Shown here piece by piece: positions 1-10,096 of a stretch of DNA of 64,000 bases (position 1 is the stretch's first letter; each line of letters starts with the position of its first letter). A model generated the notes under the pieces. The model made no database searches, was not told the DNA's origin, and saw only the letters and a list, made by a program, of their open reading frames with translations. The DNA is from Cytophagales bacterium (GTDB lineage Bacteria; Bacteroidota; Bacteroidia; Cytophagales; Spirosomataceae). The stretch lies in the NCBI GenBank assembly GCA_013298025.1, contig JAAFJE010000003.1, positions 124,001 through 188,000 of the forward strand. The letters run 5' to 3'. Made by a program: the position numbers and the translations under genes.

Positions 1-1
1 T

Positions 2-2215
2 TTTGAAGAAACCCAAGCGATATTATTGGTAGCCAAAGACGTAACCGACTATAAGCGAGCCAGCGAAAACGAAAAAAAATCCTTGGTTCAACTCAAAGCC
101 ATTTTTGAGCAAACCCAAGAGGCCATTATTTTATTTAATGACGAAGGAGCTATTACGCAAGTAAACTCGTCGGCGTGTAAGCTATTACAACTGGCTGCGG
201 CTCAAATTCAAGGGCAAACCGTTGCTAAATTCTTGGAAAAAGTACAAGACGAGCATTTTCAGCAGTTTTGGAAGGTATTTTTAGAAGGGAAAAAAAATAA
301 GGGAATCACTACGTTTGTAAGAGCCGATGGTAAGAAAATATTAGTCAATTTTAAGTTTAAACGCAACCTCGTCGAAGGGCTACACATGGGTGCTTTTAGC
401 GATATTACAGACAGCTATCAGCAACAAAAACTTACGTCAAATCTCAACGAATTATATCGTTTGCTTTCCCGCACAATCGAGTATAACCAATTTATAAACA
501 AAGCTTTAGATTTAGTATGTAATGTTACGGGTTTTGAAATGGCTCAGTTGTGGGTACTTGATGCCGCCAAGCAAAAACTCAAAAATGTATGTGTAGGGCA
601 TAAAAAAGGTTCGCCCAAACACCAAGTTCCTTTGTACGATATTGCTCTGAGCGATACCGACGTATTAGAAGTAAAAACCTTACAAACCCAACAAGAACAG
701 CAGTGGGTAAGAATAAAATACAACATTTATCAGGAGGCTTTTGTGTGTCATTCGCACCTTATTCCCTTGAAAAGTCGAAATGAAGTAGTAGCAGTACTGG
801 CTTTTTGTGCAACACAAGCCATTGAGTTGAGCAAATCGCAACAAGTCTTTTGTAAAAATGCTACGGAAGTATTAGGGCTAAAAATTGCTAAAATCAATAT
901 TATCCAAGAACTAGATAAGGTTTTTCATCACTCAAACGGGCTTATTTGTACCATCACCAAGCAAGGGTATTTTACGAAAGTAAACCCAATGGTATGCCAT
1001 ATTTTAGGCTTGTCTGAGCATCAGATACAAGGCAAACCTTTTAGTCAGTTTTTGCACAAAGACGAAGTAGGCATTTGCCATTATCTGAGCAATTTAGTAG
1101 AAAGTAAAAATCAATCGCTAGAGTTTTCTTGTAGGTTAATTAGCAAGTCGAAGGTGTGTCATTGGATAGAATGGTCTGCTGTTTATGACCCTCATGCCGA
1201 ATGCGTTTATCTTACGGGCAAAGACATAACCGAAGAGAAAATATCACAGAAGAAGTATTTGCAAGAAGCTGAAAATAACGCTGTTATCCTTTCTTCTATC
1301 AAAGATGGTTATTTTATTGTTCGCAAAAATGGAGAAGTAAAATATTGGAATAATGCCGCTACCGAGATGTTTGAGCTATGCCCTAAACGCCCTAGACCAT
1401 TGCTTTTTTGGGATGTATTACAGGCTCAACCAGGGAGTACTTTTTTCAAAATACACCAAAAATATCTTGGCAAAGCACAAGAACAATACTTTACGGTTTA
1501 TCATGAAAGCAAACAAAAATGGTACGCTGTTTCGTATTATCCTATCGAAGACGATATGGCTATTTCGTACCGAGATATTACCCAATTGAAGGAGCAAGAA
1601 CAAGAAATTGAGACAATGAAAGTGAATTTAGAGTCGTTGATAGACAATACCGATGATTATATATGGTCGGTCGATAAAAACCTCTGTTTGCTTACCGCCA
1701 ATTCGCCTTATCTCAATAGAATGTATGCCTCTATTGGCAAAAAACCCGTCGTGGGCGAATCGGTATTGTACCCCGTAATGCCCAAAGAATGGAATAGACA
1801 ATTTAAGCAATATTATAAAAAAGCCCTTGCTGGACAAGCATTCACGATTGTAGAACAATGGTTTAATCCATTAAAAAATACGCATGAGATTTTAGAAATA
1901 AGTTTTTATCCTATTTATCGAAATCATCAACGGATAGGCGTGGCGTGTTTTTCTAAAAACATCAGTGAGTCGGTCAAGCATTTGCAAGCGATTGAGTCGC
2001 AAAACCATCGTTTGCGAGAAATCGCTTGGTTGCAGTCGCATAAAGTACGAGGCCCACTTTCAAGAATCATGGGTTTGGTTGGGCTTGTGGGCAATGGGTT
2101 AGAAGAAGCCATTCCGATGAATCAGTTACTACAGCACATCAACGACTCGGCACTAGAGCTTGATGGCGTGATTCATGAGATTGTTAAAAAGGCAGAAAAA
2201 TGGAATATTCAATGA
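2..2215 (+). CDS. Multi-PAS/GAF sensor protein with terminal HKVRGP dimerisation helix, 5' end cut by window
   Basis: The reading frame is open from base 2, so the N-terminus lies outside the window. At least four PAS-like blocks are visible (for example EEAIILFNDEGAITQVNSSA near the start, and HHSNGLICTITKQGYFTKVN around residue 300), with a GAF-like stretch around residues 140-290 (FEMAQLWVLDAAKQKLKNV). The C-terminus carries QSHKVRGPLSRIMGLVGL, which resembles a HisKA phosphoacceptor helix. The protein stops about 45 residues later with no HATPase domain (no N, G1 or G2 boxes). Proteins ending in this motif are common in Cytophagales. It probably senses a cytoplasmic signal and either passes phosphate through a partner or acts as a dimerised scaffold; that role is inference. 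No transmembrane segment is seen in the visible part. Confidence 0.85.
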   Translation, partial: FEETQAILLVAKDVTDYKRASENEKKSLVQLKAIFEQTQEAIILFNDEGAITQVNSSACKLLQLAAAQIQGQTVAKFLEKVQDEHFQQFWKVFLEGKKNKGITTFVRADGKKILVNFKFKRNLVEGLHMGAFSDITDSYQQQKLTSNLNELYRLLSRTIEYNQFINKALDLVCNVTGFEMAQLWVLDAAKQKLKNVCVGHKKGSPKHQVPLYDIALSDTDVLEVKTLQTQQEQQWVRIKYNIYQEAFVCHSHLIPLKSRNEVVAVLAFCATQAIELSKSQQVFCKNATEVLGLKIAKINIIQELDKVFHHSNGLICTITKQGYFTKVNPMVCHILGLSEHQIQGKPFSQFLHKDEVGICHYLSNLVESKNQSLEFSCRLISKSKVCHWIEWSAVYDPHAECVYLTGKDITEEKISQKKYLQEAENNAVILSSIKDGYFIVRKNGEVKYWNNAATEMFELCPKRPRPLLFWDVLQAQPGSTFFKIHQKYLGKAQEQYFTVYHESKQKWYAVSYYPIEDDMAISYRDITQLKEQEQEIETMKVNLESLIDNTDDYIWSVDKNLCLLTANSPYLNRMYASIGKKPVVGESVLYPVMPKEWNRQFKQYYKKALAGQAFTIVEQWFNPLKNTHEILEISFYPIYRNHQRIGVACFSKNISESVKHLQAIESQNHRLREIAWLQSHKVRGPLSRIMGLVGLVGNGLEEAIPMNQLLQHINDSALELDGVIHEIVKKAEKWNIQ

Positions 2216-2296
2216 CAAAGCATTCCGTTTACTACATTTTACAACCGTTTAAAACAAATTCTATTCATTAACTATAGTATTGGTTAGCTTTATGCC

Positions 2297-2304
2297 TAAC
2301 TTTG
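2297..2304 (+). promoter_or_regulatory. Bacteroidota -7 promoter element for terC
   Basis: The 8-mer TAACTTTG matches the Bacteroidota TAnnTTTG -7 consensus exactly and ends 22 bases before the terC ATG. A TTG at 2280-2282 could be the upstream element, but its spacing is shorter than usual. Confidence 0.5.
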
Positions 2305-2326
2305 AGAAATTTTTTAAACAGACAAA

Positions 2327-3088
2327 ATGGATTTTATACACGCATTACTTGGAAACGATTTAGGAAAAGCATTATTGATTATTGGTAATTTGGTACTCAT
2401 AGAAAGTCTTTTATCGGTTGATAACGCTGCGGTTTTGGCAACAATGGTGATGGATTTACCGAAAGAAGACCGAGAAAAAGCTTTAAAATACGGTATCATT
2501 GGAGCTTATTTATTCAGAGGTGTATGCTTGCTTTTTGCAGCTATGCTGGTCAAAGTGTGGTGGTTGAAACCCCTCGGAGGCTTGTATTTGCTATATTTAT
2601 GCTACGGTTTCTTCAAACCTAAAAAAGCCGAAGAACACGAAGATGCACCCGATAAAAGTAAAAATTGGGTATATAAGCATACCATTGGGCGTTTTGGCGT
2701 ATTTTGGAGTACGGTTATCATGGTAGAAATCATGGATTTAGCTTTTTCGATTGATAACGTATTTGCAGCCGTTGCTTTTACGGAAAATATTTACCTGATT
2801 TGGATAGGCGTTTTTATTGGGATTCTCGCTATGCGATTTGTAGCTCAAGCTTTTGTGAGATTGATGGAACATTATCCGTTTTTAGAAACATCGGCTTTTG
2901 TTGTGATTGGGCTTTTAGGTGTTAAGCTTACCCTATCGGCTTTTTGCCATTTGTATCCCAACAATGCCCTTTGCCAGTTTTTAGAAAGCGAAACCGCCGA
3001 TTCTTATATTTCGCTTGTTACGGTAGGTGTATTCGCCTTGCCCGTCCTCACATCAGTTTTATTCAATTTCCCTAAACATGAAAAATAA
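2327..3088 (+). CDS. TerC family integral membrane protein
   Basis: This 253-residue protein belongs to the TerC/Alx family of multi-pass inner membrane proteins, linked to metal (Mn, tellurite) homeostasis. The two family repeats are visible: IESLLSVDNAAVLATMVMDL near residues 22-41 and VEIMDLAFSIDNVFAAVAFT near 138-157, each with the acidic DN/SIDN pair inside a membrane helix. About seven hydrophobic segments can be seen, and length is typical. The start ATG follows a clear -7 promoter element. The beta-barrel gene begins three bases after its stop, so the two are probably co-transcribed. The family call is firm; the transported ion is not shown by the sequence. Confidence 0.92.
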   Translation: MDFIHALLGNDLGKALLIIGNLVLIESLLSVDNAAVLATMVMDLPKEDREKALKYGIIGAYLFRGVCLLFAAMLVKVWWLKPLGGLYLLYLCYGFFKPKKAEEHEDAPDKSKNWVYKHTIGRFGVFWSTVIMVEIMDLAFSIDNVFAAVAFTENIYLIWIGVFIGILAMRFVAQAFVRLMEHYPFLETSAFVVIGLLGVKLTLSAFCHLYPNNALCQFLESETADSYISLVTVGVFALPVLTSVLFNFPKHEK

Positions 3089-3091
3089 TTT

Positions 3092-3673
3092 ATGAAAAAG
3101 ACGTTTTTATTAGCTGTTTTTTCTTGCCTTATGTTGTGGGCTATGCAAACGGCAGCACAACAAAAAAACAGCCCCGTTACTGCTAAGTTTTTGTTAGAAG
3201 CAGGCGTAGAATATGGAGGCGATGAGATTTTGAAAGTCTTTTTTACCAATGGCGGTGAGCAATCAATGAAAGCCGGCCAAGGAGGTTATATAGCAGTAGG
3301 AGGGCAGTTTCAATTGGCAAGTGTCAAAAACCTTTTGCTCAGAACTTCCATTGGCTTCAAGTACAATACTACAGCCGCCAAAAACGCCGACATTAGCCTT
3401 ACACGTATCCCTATCAATATTATACCTTATTGGCAAATCAACAACGATTTTCGTGTAGGTCTGGGCATTACAACGCACCAAAGTGTAAGTTTCAAAGGCG
3501 ATGGCTATGTTTCGGATGTCGATTTTACGAGCTCGCTTGGTACGAGGGCAGAATTAGGTTATAAATGGATAGCCCTCACATACACATCTATCGACTATAA
3601 AACAGCTTTTGGACAAAAAGTATCAGCTAGTTCAGTAGGTGTAGCTCTTTCTTTTACTTTTCCGAATAAATAG
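3092..3673 (+). CDS. Small outer membrane beta-barrel-like protein
   Basis: A 193-residue protein with a clear signal peptide (MKKTFLLAVFSCLMLWAMQTAAQQ). The mature part has alternating polar and hydrophobic strands separated by short turns and ends in aromatic SFTFPNK, the usual look of a small Bacteroidota outer membrane beta-barrel. It starts three bases after terC, so it likely shares that transcript. A stable hairpin follows its stop. No specific family is recognised, and the cellular role is unknown. Confidence 0.75.
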   Translation: MKKTFLLAVFSCLMLWAMQTAAQQKNSPVTAKFLLEAGVEYGGDEILKVFFTNGGEQSMKAGQGGYIAVGGQFQLASVKNLLLRTSIGFKYNTTAAKNADISLTRIPINIIPYWQINNDFRVGLGITTHQSVSFKGDGYVSDVDFTSSLGTRAELGYKWIALTYTSIDYKTAFGQKVSASSVGVALSFTFPNK

Positions 3674-3705
3674 TATTTATAGTGCATTTATATCTAAAAT
3701 CATTG

Positions 3706-3734
3706 ACAGCCAGAGAATTATATTCTTTGGCTGT
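3706..3734 (+). terminator. Hairpin terminator after the terC operon
   Basis: Thirteen-base arms (ACAGCCAGAGAAT and ATTCTTTGGCTGT, one G-T pair) with a three-base loop, followed by a moderately T-rich stretch. It lies 33 bases after the beta-barrel gene stop. Confidence 0.7.
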
Positions 3735-3834
3735 TGGTTTTATAAGCAGTAGTGACAATGACTGAGCATAAAAGTTCGGTTGAAAATTCGGTTGAAAAAA
3801 TGTAGTTTTGTTAGAAAGAATAACACCGAAAGGC

Positions 3835-5355
3835 ATGATACAAAAATATCCAGTAGGCATTCAAGATTTTGAAAAGCTTCGTCGAGAAAATTTTCTTTAT
3901 GTTGACAAAACCGATTTTGTCTATCAAATGGCAAACATCGGCGGATATTACTTTCTTTCTCGTCCACGGAGGTTTGGCAAGTCATTGTTTATTAGTACTT
4001 TAGAGTGTTTGTTTTTGGCTAAAAAAGAACTTTTCAAAGGCTTATTCATAGAAGACAAATGGAATTGGGAACAAACCTTTCCGATTATTAGAATTTCTTT
4101 TAGTAATATTAGTCATAAAGAAAAAGGGCTTTATCGGGCCATCGACGAGCAGTTAGATAAACTTGCAGAGGGCTACGGAATTGTTTTGCGAGAACAATTT
4201 ATCAGTGGAAAGTTTAAAGAACTCATCGAAAAACTTTCAGAAAGTCGGGGAAAAGTAGTGGTTTTGATAGACGAATACGACCGTCCCATCATTGATTATT
4301 TGGGAGAAGATACTGCCAAAGCCATTGAAAATCGGGACATCATGAAGGTGTTTTATTCCATCTTGAAAGATGCTGACCCTCATTTGAAACTGGTCTTTAT
4401 TACGGGCGTTTCTAAGTTTTCGAGGGTGAGTATTTTTTCTGATTTGAATAATTTACAAGACCTTACGACCAACAAATTCTTTGCAGGTTGCTGTGGCATT
4501 ACCGAGCAAGAATTAGCTTCTTACTTTGCCCAAGAGTTAGAAGAAACCAGTAAAGAACGCATCAAAGAATGGTACAATGGCTATTCATGGGATGTAAAAA
4601 CGAGCGTTTATAATCCTTATTCCCTGCTGAGTTTTTTTGTACAAGGATATGATTTTAAAAACTACTGGTTCGATACAGGCACGCCTACATTTCTGATTAG
4701 GCTTGCTAAACAGATTCATTTATACGATTTTGAAAACCGAGAAACGAGTTTGTCACATCTCAATTCTTACGACCTCGAACGCTTGGAGTTGATACCCTTG
4801 ATGTTCCAAACGGGCTATCTCACGTTCAAAAGTTACGACGAAGAAGGCGATATTTATACCTTGGGTTTTCCGAATAAAGAAGTCAAAAAGTCGTATTTAG
4901 AAGTGCTGCTAGATGCCGTGCGAGAATACCCCAGCGACCAAGGTGTTGTGCTTGTAAACGAGCTACGGAAAACACTTCTAGCAGGCAATATCGACAAGTT
5001 GGAAGGTATTTTAAACTCGCTTTTCAAATCGTTGCCGTATGAGCTTTGGCAAAAGGAGAATGAACATTTTTATCATGCTATTATTCATTTAGCATTCACG
5101 TTGTTAGGTGTTTATGTGCAATCGGAAGTGCAAACTTCCGACGGTAGGATGGACGCTTTGGTACGAATGAAGGAATATATTTATTGCTTTGAATTTAAGT
5201 TGGACGGCTCGGCAGAGGAGGCATTGGCACAAATCAAGGACAAAGGTTATCTGCAACCCTTTGCCCAAGAAGGAAAGAAATTGATAGGCATAGGCATTAA
5301 TTTTTCTACTGAAAAGAAGAAGGTAGAGGCGTTGAAGTGGGAGGAAATAGCATAA
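3835..5355 (+). CDS. AAA-ATPase-like protein with C-terminal PD-(D/E)XK domain, copy 1
   Basis: A 506-residue protein from the ATG that matches its two paralogues (MIQKYPVGIQDF); an upstream in-frame TTG at 3808 is less likely. The N-terminal AAA-ATPase-like domain has a Walker A in SRPRRFGKSLFIST (about residues 40-53) and a Walker B in VVVLIDEYDRP (about 140-150). The C-terminus has a PD-(D/E)XK pattern: GRMDALVRMKEYIYCFEFK. These correspond to Pfam AAA-ATPase_like plus PDDEXK_9, a family abundant and often multicopy in Bacteroidota with no settled function. A central block (about residues 208-275, QDLTTNKFFAGCCGITEQEL onward) differs from the other two copies. The second copy follows 15 bases downstream. 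Confidence 0.88.
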   Translation: MIQKYPVGIQDFEKLRRENFLYVDKTDFVYQMANIGGYYFLSRPRRFGKSLFISTLECLFLAKKELFKGLFIEDKWNWEQTFPIIRISFSNISHKEKGLYRAIDEQLDKLAEGYGIVLREQFISGKFKELIEKLSESRGKVVVLIDEYDRPIIDYLGEDTAKAIENRDIMKVFYSILKDADPHLKLVFITGVSKFSRVSIFSDLNNLQDLTTNKFFAGCCGITEQELASYFAQELEETSKERIKEWYNGYSWDVKTSVYNPYSLLSFFVQGYDFKNYWFDTGTPTFLIRLAKQIHLYDFENRETSLSHLNSYDLERLELIPLMFQTGYLTFKSYDEEGDIYTLGFPNKEVKKSYLEVLLDAVREYPSDQGVVLVNELRKTLLAGNIDKLEGILNSLFKSLPYELWQKENEHFYHAIIHLAFTLLGVYVQSEVQTSDGRMDALVRMKEYIYCFEFKLDGSAEEALAQIKDKGYLQPFAQEGKKLIGIGINFSTEKKKVEALKWEEIA

Positions 5356-5370
5356 AACATAGCTAAGAAA

Positions 5371-6888
5371 ATGATACAAAAATATCCAGTAGGCATTCAA
5401 GATTTTGAAAAGCTTCGTCGAGAAAATTTTCTTTATGTTGACAAAACCGATTTTGTCTATCAAATGGCAAACATCGGCGGATATTACTTTCTTTCTCGTC
5501 CACGGAGGTTTGGCAAATCATTGTTTATTAGTACTTTAGAATGTTTGTTTCTGGCTAAAAAAGAACTTTTCAAAGGCTTATTCATCGAAGATAAATGGAA
5601 TTGGGAACAAACCTTTCCGATTATTAGAATTTCTTTTAGCAATATTAGCCATAAAGAAAAAGGGCTTTATCGAGCTATCGACGAGCAACTGGATAACCTC
5701 GCAGAGGGCTATGGAATTGTTTTTCGAGAAAAAATTATCAGTGGAAAGTTTAAGGAACTTATTGAAAAACTTGCTGCAAGTCGAGGGAAAGTAGTGGTTT
5801 TGATAGACGAATACGACCGTCCCATCATTGATTATTTGGGAGAAGATACTGCCAAAGCCATTGAAAATCGGGATATTATGAAAGTGTTTTATTCGATTTT
5901 GAAAGATGCCGACCCTCATTTGAAACTGGTCTTTATTACGGGTGTTTCTAAGTTTTCGAGGGTGAGTATTTTTTCTGATTTGAATAATTTGACCGACATA
6001 ACGCTTAGTCATCACTTTTCAGCAAGTTGTGGTATTTCAGAAGTTGAATTGGAAACGTATTTTCAAGAAGAATTACAGGTTTACGACAAAGAAAAAATAC
6101 GAGCGTGGTACAATGGCTACTCGTGGGATTTAGCCGTGCGTGTATATAATCCTTTCTCTTTGATGCACTTTTTCAGAGAAGGCAAATTTCATAACTATTG
6201 GTTCGATACAGGCACGCCAACCTTTCTTGTTAGGCTTGCCAAGCAAATTCATTTGTACGATTTTGAAAACCGAGAAACAAGCCTTTCTCACCTGAGTTCC
6301 TATGACCTCGAACGCTTGGAATTGCTACCGCTGATGTTCCAAACGGGTTATCTTACGTTCAAAAGTTATGATGAAGAAGGCGATATTTATACCTTGGGTT
6401 TTCCGAATAAAGAAGTCAAAAAGTCGTACTTAGAAGTGCTGTTAGACGCTGTGCGAGAATACCCCAACGACCAAGGCGTTGTGCTAGTTAATGAGTTAAG
6501 AAAAACACTTTTAGCAGGTAATATCGACAAACTGGAAGGTATTTTAAACTCGCTGTTTAAATCGTTGCCGTATGAACTTTGGCAGAAAGAAAATGAGCAT
6601 TTTTACCATGCGATTGTCCATTTAACCTTCACGTTGTTAGGTGTTTATGTGCAATCAGAAGTACAAACCTCCGATGGCAGAATGGACGCTTTGGTACGGA
6701 TGAAAGAGTATATTTATTGCTTTGAATTTAAGTTAGACGGCTCGGCAGAGGAAGCATTGGCACAAATCAAGGACAAAGGTTATTTACAACCTTTTGCCCA
6801 AGAAGGAAAGAAATTGATAGGCATAGGCATTAATTTTTCTACTGAAAAGAAGAGGGTAGAGGCGTTGAAGTGGGAAAATATAAGCTAA
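5371..6888 (+). CDS. AAA-ATPase-like protein with C-terminal PD-(D/E)XK domain, copy 2
   Basis: A 505-residue tandem paralogue of the preceding gene, starting with the same 12 residues and almost identical DNA over the first roughly 600 bases. Walker A (RRFGKS), Walker B (LIDEYDRP) and the nuclease motif (MDAL...CFEFK) are intact. The central block (TDITLSHHFSASCGISEVEL and following) is unlike copy 1 but almost identical to the copy at 56311. The gene is therefore a mosaic, best explained by gene conversion. Function is unknown; nuclease activity is inferred only from the motif. Confidence 0.88.
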   Translation: MIQKYPVGIQDFEKLRRENFLYVDKTDFVYQMANIGGYYFLSRPRRFGKSLFISTLECLFLAKKELFKGLFIEDKWNWEQTFPIIRISFSNISHKEKGLYRAIDEQLDNLAEGYGIVFREKIISGKFKELIEKLAASRGKVVVLIDEYDRPIIDYLGEDTAKAIENRDIMKVFYSILKDADPHLKLVFITGVSKFSRVSIFSDLNNLTDITLSHHFSASCGISEVELETYFQEELQVYDKEKIRAWYNGYSWDLAVRVYNPFSLMHFFREGKFHNYWFDTGTPTFLVRLAKQIHLYDFENRETSLSHLSSYDLERLELLPLMFQTGYLTFKSYDEEGDIYTLGFPNKEVKKSYLEVLLDAVREYPNDQGVVLVNELRKTLLAGNIDKLEGILNSLFKSLPYELWQKENEHFYHAIVHLTFTLLGVYVQSEVQTSDGRMDALVRMKEYIYCFEFKLDGSAEEALAQIKDKGYLQPFAQEGKKLIGIGINFSTEKKRVEALKWENIS

Positions 6889-6969
6889 TAGTAATCCTTT
6901 GTGCATAACGAATGCACACTGCCTCCTCGCAAAAAAATATCCGAAAAAGGTATTAGACAGCCGATAACT

Positions 6970-7686
6970 TTAAAAAAACGTCAGTAATTCATCAAATCGT
7001 TGTTCGAGATTTTCGGTGACAGTACCGCCGTGATAACAAATGACTTTTTCGATAGGAAATTGGCGAATTTTATGGATAGAAGCAATAGCATTGGGCAAAT
7101 CGAGGGTATATTGAATATTGGCTATTTCAAAACGATTATCTTCTATTACAAACGCATCGGCAGCAATGAGTGTTTTAAGGCTAGGAATATACAGGGAAAT
7201 ATGCCCAAGTGTATGCCCTGGGGTAGGAATTGCCCAAATATCAGCGTGCCATGTTTCGTCTAAATACACATCTACCGCTACAGGTTTCATGCTTTCGAGC
7301 TTTGCCTGAAATGCCAAGGCTTCGGCTCGTTCTTCTTTCGGAATGCTAGGTAATAAACTTTGAATCTGATGCAGGCGTTGCGATTTACGTTTGCCTGACA
7401 AATAAAGTGCTTCTAACCATGAAGCATATACTTTTATATGCGGAAAAGCTTCTTTGATTTCGGCTAAAGCCCCACAGTGGTCGATGTCGTGATGCGTAAT
7501 AATAATACCCGTGAGCTGGTCTAATGTTCGGTCGTATGTTGTCATGGCTTCGGCTATCAAGGGCATAAAGCCCGCATAGCCACCATCGACAAGAAACAAA
7601 TTATCTGGCGTTTCTATCAATACAGGATGAATGTATTGCGTTTGCCCTTTCCAAGCGTAAGGGATGGTTAGTTCAAAAACTTGCAT
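6970..7686 (-). CDS. MBL-fold metallo-hydrolase
   Basis: A 238-residue metallo-beta-lactamase-fold protein. The zinc ligands are clear: ITHHDIDHCG (HxHxDH-type motif, about residues 64-73), a later histidine in TPGHTLGHIS, the bridging Asp in LIAADAFV and a final His in VICYHGG. No signal peptide, so it is likely cytosolic. The family includes glyoxalase II-like thioesterases and lactonases; the substrate cannot be told from sequence. It lies downstream of the DUF255 gene on the same strand, but a strong hairpin between them suggests separate transcription. Confidence 0.88.
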   Translation of the reverse strand: MQVFELTIPYAWKGQTQYIHPVLIETPDNLFLVDGGYAGFMPLIAEAMTTYDRTLDQLTGIIITHHDIDHCGALAEIKEAFPHIKVYASWLEALYLSGKRKSQRLHQIQSLLPSIPKEERAEALAFQAKLESMKPVAVDVYLDETWHADIWAIPTPGHTLGHISLYIPSLKTLIAADAFVIEDNRFEIANIQYTLDLPNAIASIHKIRQFPIEKVICYHGGTVTENLEQRFDELLTFF

Positions 7687-7774
7687 GGCGTAAGGTTATA
7701 AAGTATAACAGAGGTTAATAAATATATTTGCAAAATACTATTTTTTCATGAAATTATTGTAGTGAAATGCCATG

Positions 7775-7821
7775 AAAAAACGCCTAATATCTAGGGAAAA
7801 TCTCAGACACTAGGCGTTTTT
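7775..7821. terminator. Bidirectional A/T-flanked hairpin terminator
   Basis: Eleven-base perfect arms (AAAAACGCCTA and TAGGCGTTTTT) around a 24-base loop. It sits 18 bases past the stop of the minus-strand DUF255 gene, and its outer A/T runs give a U tract on either strand. Confidence 0.8.
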
Positions 7822-7838
7822 GTTCATTATTTATGCTT

Positions 7839-9821
7839 TTAGCCTGCTACTTGTTCCCATACTTCGGCTACGCTTGTAACGGGGCGTTGACATACTTTGT
7901 TGAAACAAACAAATACTTGGGTTTGTCCGTCAATTGCTTGGCGATTTTCGAGCAAAGGCAATTGACTGTTTTCAACTGTGCCAGCTACTACTTTGTTCGG
8001 ATAATATTTGTGTTCGAGTTGTTTTCTGAAACTTTCCGCTTGTGAACCAACCAAGGCAATTTCTACCGTTGGGCTCAGCATTTGCGTAGCCAAGCAGGCC
8101 CAATTGGTAAGGTAATCGACATTTTTGGTCAATAAATTTTTGACTTTAGCCAACATCAGCTTCGCTAAATCTACAAAATCTTCTCTGTCGAGTAGCAAGC
8201 CCAAATTGTATAAATTCTTCGCCATCATGGAGTTGGAACTAGGAATTACATTGTCGAACAGCTCTTTTTTGCGGGCAATCAAATGCTCGGCTTGTTGGTC
8301 GGTAAAGAAAAATAATTCATCTTCGGCATCCCAAAAGTTTTGATACACATAAACGCTCAATTTCTCAGCCAAATGCAACCATTTTTCTTGGAAAGTCACC
8401 TGATACAATCCCATAAAAGCGTCAATTACGGTGGCATAATCTTCTAAAAATCCAATAATTTTGGCTTCTCCTTTTTTGTAAGAATGCCAAAGCTGACTGC
8501 CTTGCAGGAGGTTTTTTTCGATAAAATGAGCATTTTTTAAAGCCAATGTCAAAAATGAAGGCTCTTCAAAAACCTTGTAGGCATCGACCAAACCTTTGAG
8601 CATGAGGGCATTCCATGAACACAGTATTTTATCGTCTAATCCCGGTCGAATACGCTCGGCTCTTGCGGCCAATAATTTGGCATTTTTTTCTGCAAAATCA
8701 GAATTGAGGAAAACTTGGTTTTTCCATAAAATATTTACGCCATGTTCCCAGTTGCCATCATCCGTAATTTGGTAGGCACGGCAATAGCGTTCGGCTTCGG
8801 CATGGCCCAAAATGCGTTGGATGTCGGCTTTTGTCCAAGTATAAAACTTGCCTTCTACACCTTCCGAGTCGGCATCTAAAGCCGAGTAAAAGCCTCCCTC
8901 TTCGCTGCACATTTCTCTTGCTACCCAAGCGACGGTTTCATACACTACCTGTTGGTAGAGCGGCTGTTCGGTGAGGCAATACGCTTCGGCATATACACTG
9001 AGGAGTTGTCCATTGTCGTAGAGCATTTTTTCGAAATGCGGACAAAACCATTCGCTATCAACCGAATAACGAGCAAAGCCTCCGCCTAGTTGGTCGTAAA
9101 TCCCACCCATCGCCATTTTATTGAGGGTTAGCACCAAGTGTTGCAAAGCGGCTTCTTTATGTGGAGGATTTTCGCTGATATAACGCATCAAGAAAAGCCA
9201 AATAGAAGGCATCGGGAATTTGGGTGCACGGGCAGTACCGCCCCATTCGCTATCAAATGATTGAGCCAATTTGCTGTACATGGCTTCGAGGTCGTCGGCA
9301 TTGAAAAAGAGTGTATCGGCTTGTAAACCATATTTTTCGGTTTCTAGTACCAACATATTTTGCGTAAATCCTTCCGCCGATTTTTGTAGTTCGGAGGTGT
9401 GTTTTTGAAAACCATCGGCAACGGCATACAGTAATTTTTGCCACTTGGGGGCGGGAAAATACGTTCCTCCGTAAAAAGGTTTGCCATCGGGCATCAAAAA
9501 AACATTCAAGGGCCAGCCTCCTTGTACGCCCATCGCTTGTACAGCATCCATATAAATAGCATCGATGTCGGGGCGTTCTTCTCTGTCCACTTTAATATTG
9601 ACAAAATACTCATTCATGATGGCGGCTAGTTCTTCCTGCTCAAAGCATTCCCTTTCCATCACATGACACCAGTGGCAGGCCGAATAGCCAATGCTCACTA
9701 AAATGGGTTTGTTTTCTGTTTGGGCTTTCTCCAAGGCCTCTTGTCCCCAAGGAAACCAGTCCACAGGGTTGTGGGCGTGTTGTAATAAATATGGAGAAGT
9801 TTCTTTTGCTAAACGATTCAT
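7839..9821 (-). CDS. DUF255 thioredoxin-like/YyaL family protein
   Basis: A 660-residue protein of the YyaL / spermatogenesis-associated protein 20 family. It opens with [21 protein letters not shown], the family hallmark, followed by a thioredoxin-like domain with the CHWC redox pair in [14 protein letters not shown] (about residues 48-61). The rest is an (alpha/alpha)6-barrel-like glycosidase-fold region with [17 protein letters not shown] and [13 protein letters not shown]. Length is typical. It is probably cytosolic with a redox or chaperone-like role; the biochemical function is not established. A strong terminator follows. Confidence 0.92.
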   Translation of the reverse strand: MNRLAKETSPYLLQHAHNPVDWFPWGQEALEKAQTENKPILVSIGYSACHWCHVMERECFEQEELAAIMNEYFVNIKVDREERPDIDAIYMDAVQAMGVQGGWPLNVFLMPDGKPFYGGTYFPAPKWQKLLYAVADGFQKHTSELQKSAEGFTQNMLVLETEKYGLQADTLFFNADDLEAMYSKLAQSFDSEWGGTARAPKFPMPSIWLFLMRYISENPPHKEAALQHLVLTLNKMAMGGIYDQLGGGFARYSVDSEWFCPHFEKMLYDNGQLLSVYAEAYCLTEQPLYQQVVYETVAWVAREMCSEEGGFYSALDADSEGVEGKFYTWTKADIQRILGHAEAERYCRAYQITDDGNWEHGVNILWKNQVFLNSDFAEKNAKLLAARAERIRPGLDDKILCSWNALMLKGLVDAYKVFEEPSFLTLALKNAHFIEKNLLQGSQLWHSYKKGEAKIIGFLEDYATVIDAFMGLYQVTFQEKWLHLAEKLSVYVYQNFWDAEDELFFFTDQQAEHLIARKKELFDNVIPSSNSMMAKNLYNLGLLLDREDFVDLAKLMLAKVKNLLTKNVDYLTNWACLATQMLSPTVEIALVGSQAESFRKQLEHKYYPNKVVAGTVENSQLPLLENRQAIDGQTQVFVCFNKVCQRPVTSVAEVWEQVAG

Positions 9822-10057
9822 TATTTTTTAGTTTTTAATATAAAATGGTTAATCAAACACGAAAAATGGGTACGAATTTCCTTTACACACATAAGTCAAC
9901 ACTCCTGTTTAAATGACATTTTTTTGGCAAAATAGTTTCATTTTATCCGATTTTACAAACGAAATAAACATTTGTTTATCCTTGGTTTTTTGCTATTGTT
10001 ATGATTACCTACAAATTATAAATGTACTTTCTACCAGAAAAAATCCTAAATGTTTAG

Positions 10058-10065
10058 TATTTTTG
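10058..10065 (+). promoter_or_regulatory. Bacteroidota -7 promoter element for the FAD oxidoreductase
   Basis: TATTTTTG matches TAnnTTTG exactly and ends 31 bases before the ATG at 10097. No convincing -33 TTG is seen at the ideal distance. Confidence 0.45.
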
Positions 10066-10096
10066 TGAAACTTTTAAGGATAACAACCTTACGCTT

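Noticed and set aside
3808-3834. TTG start for the first AAA-ATPase-like gene
   Set aside because: The two paralogues start at the ATG equivalent to 3835 and the extra nine residues are not shared.
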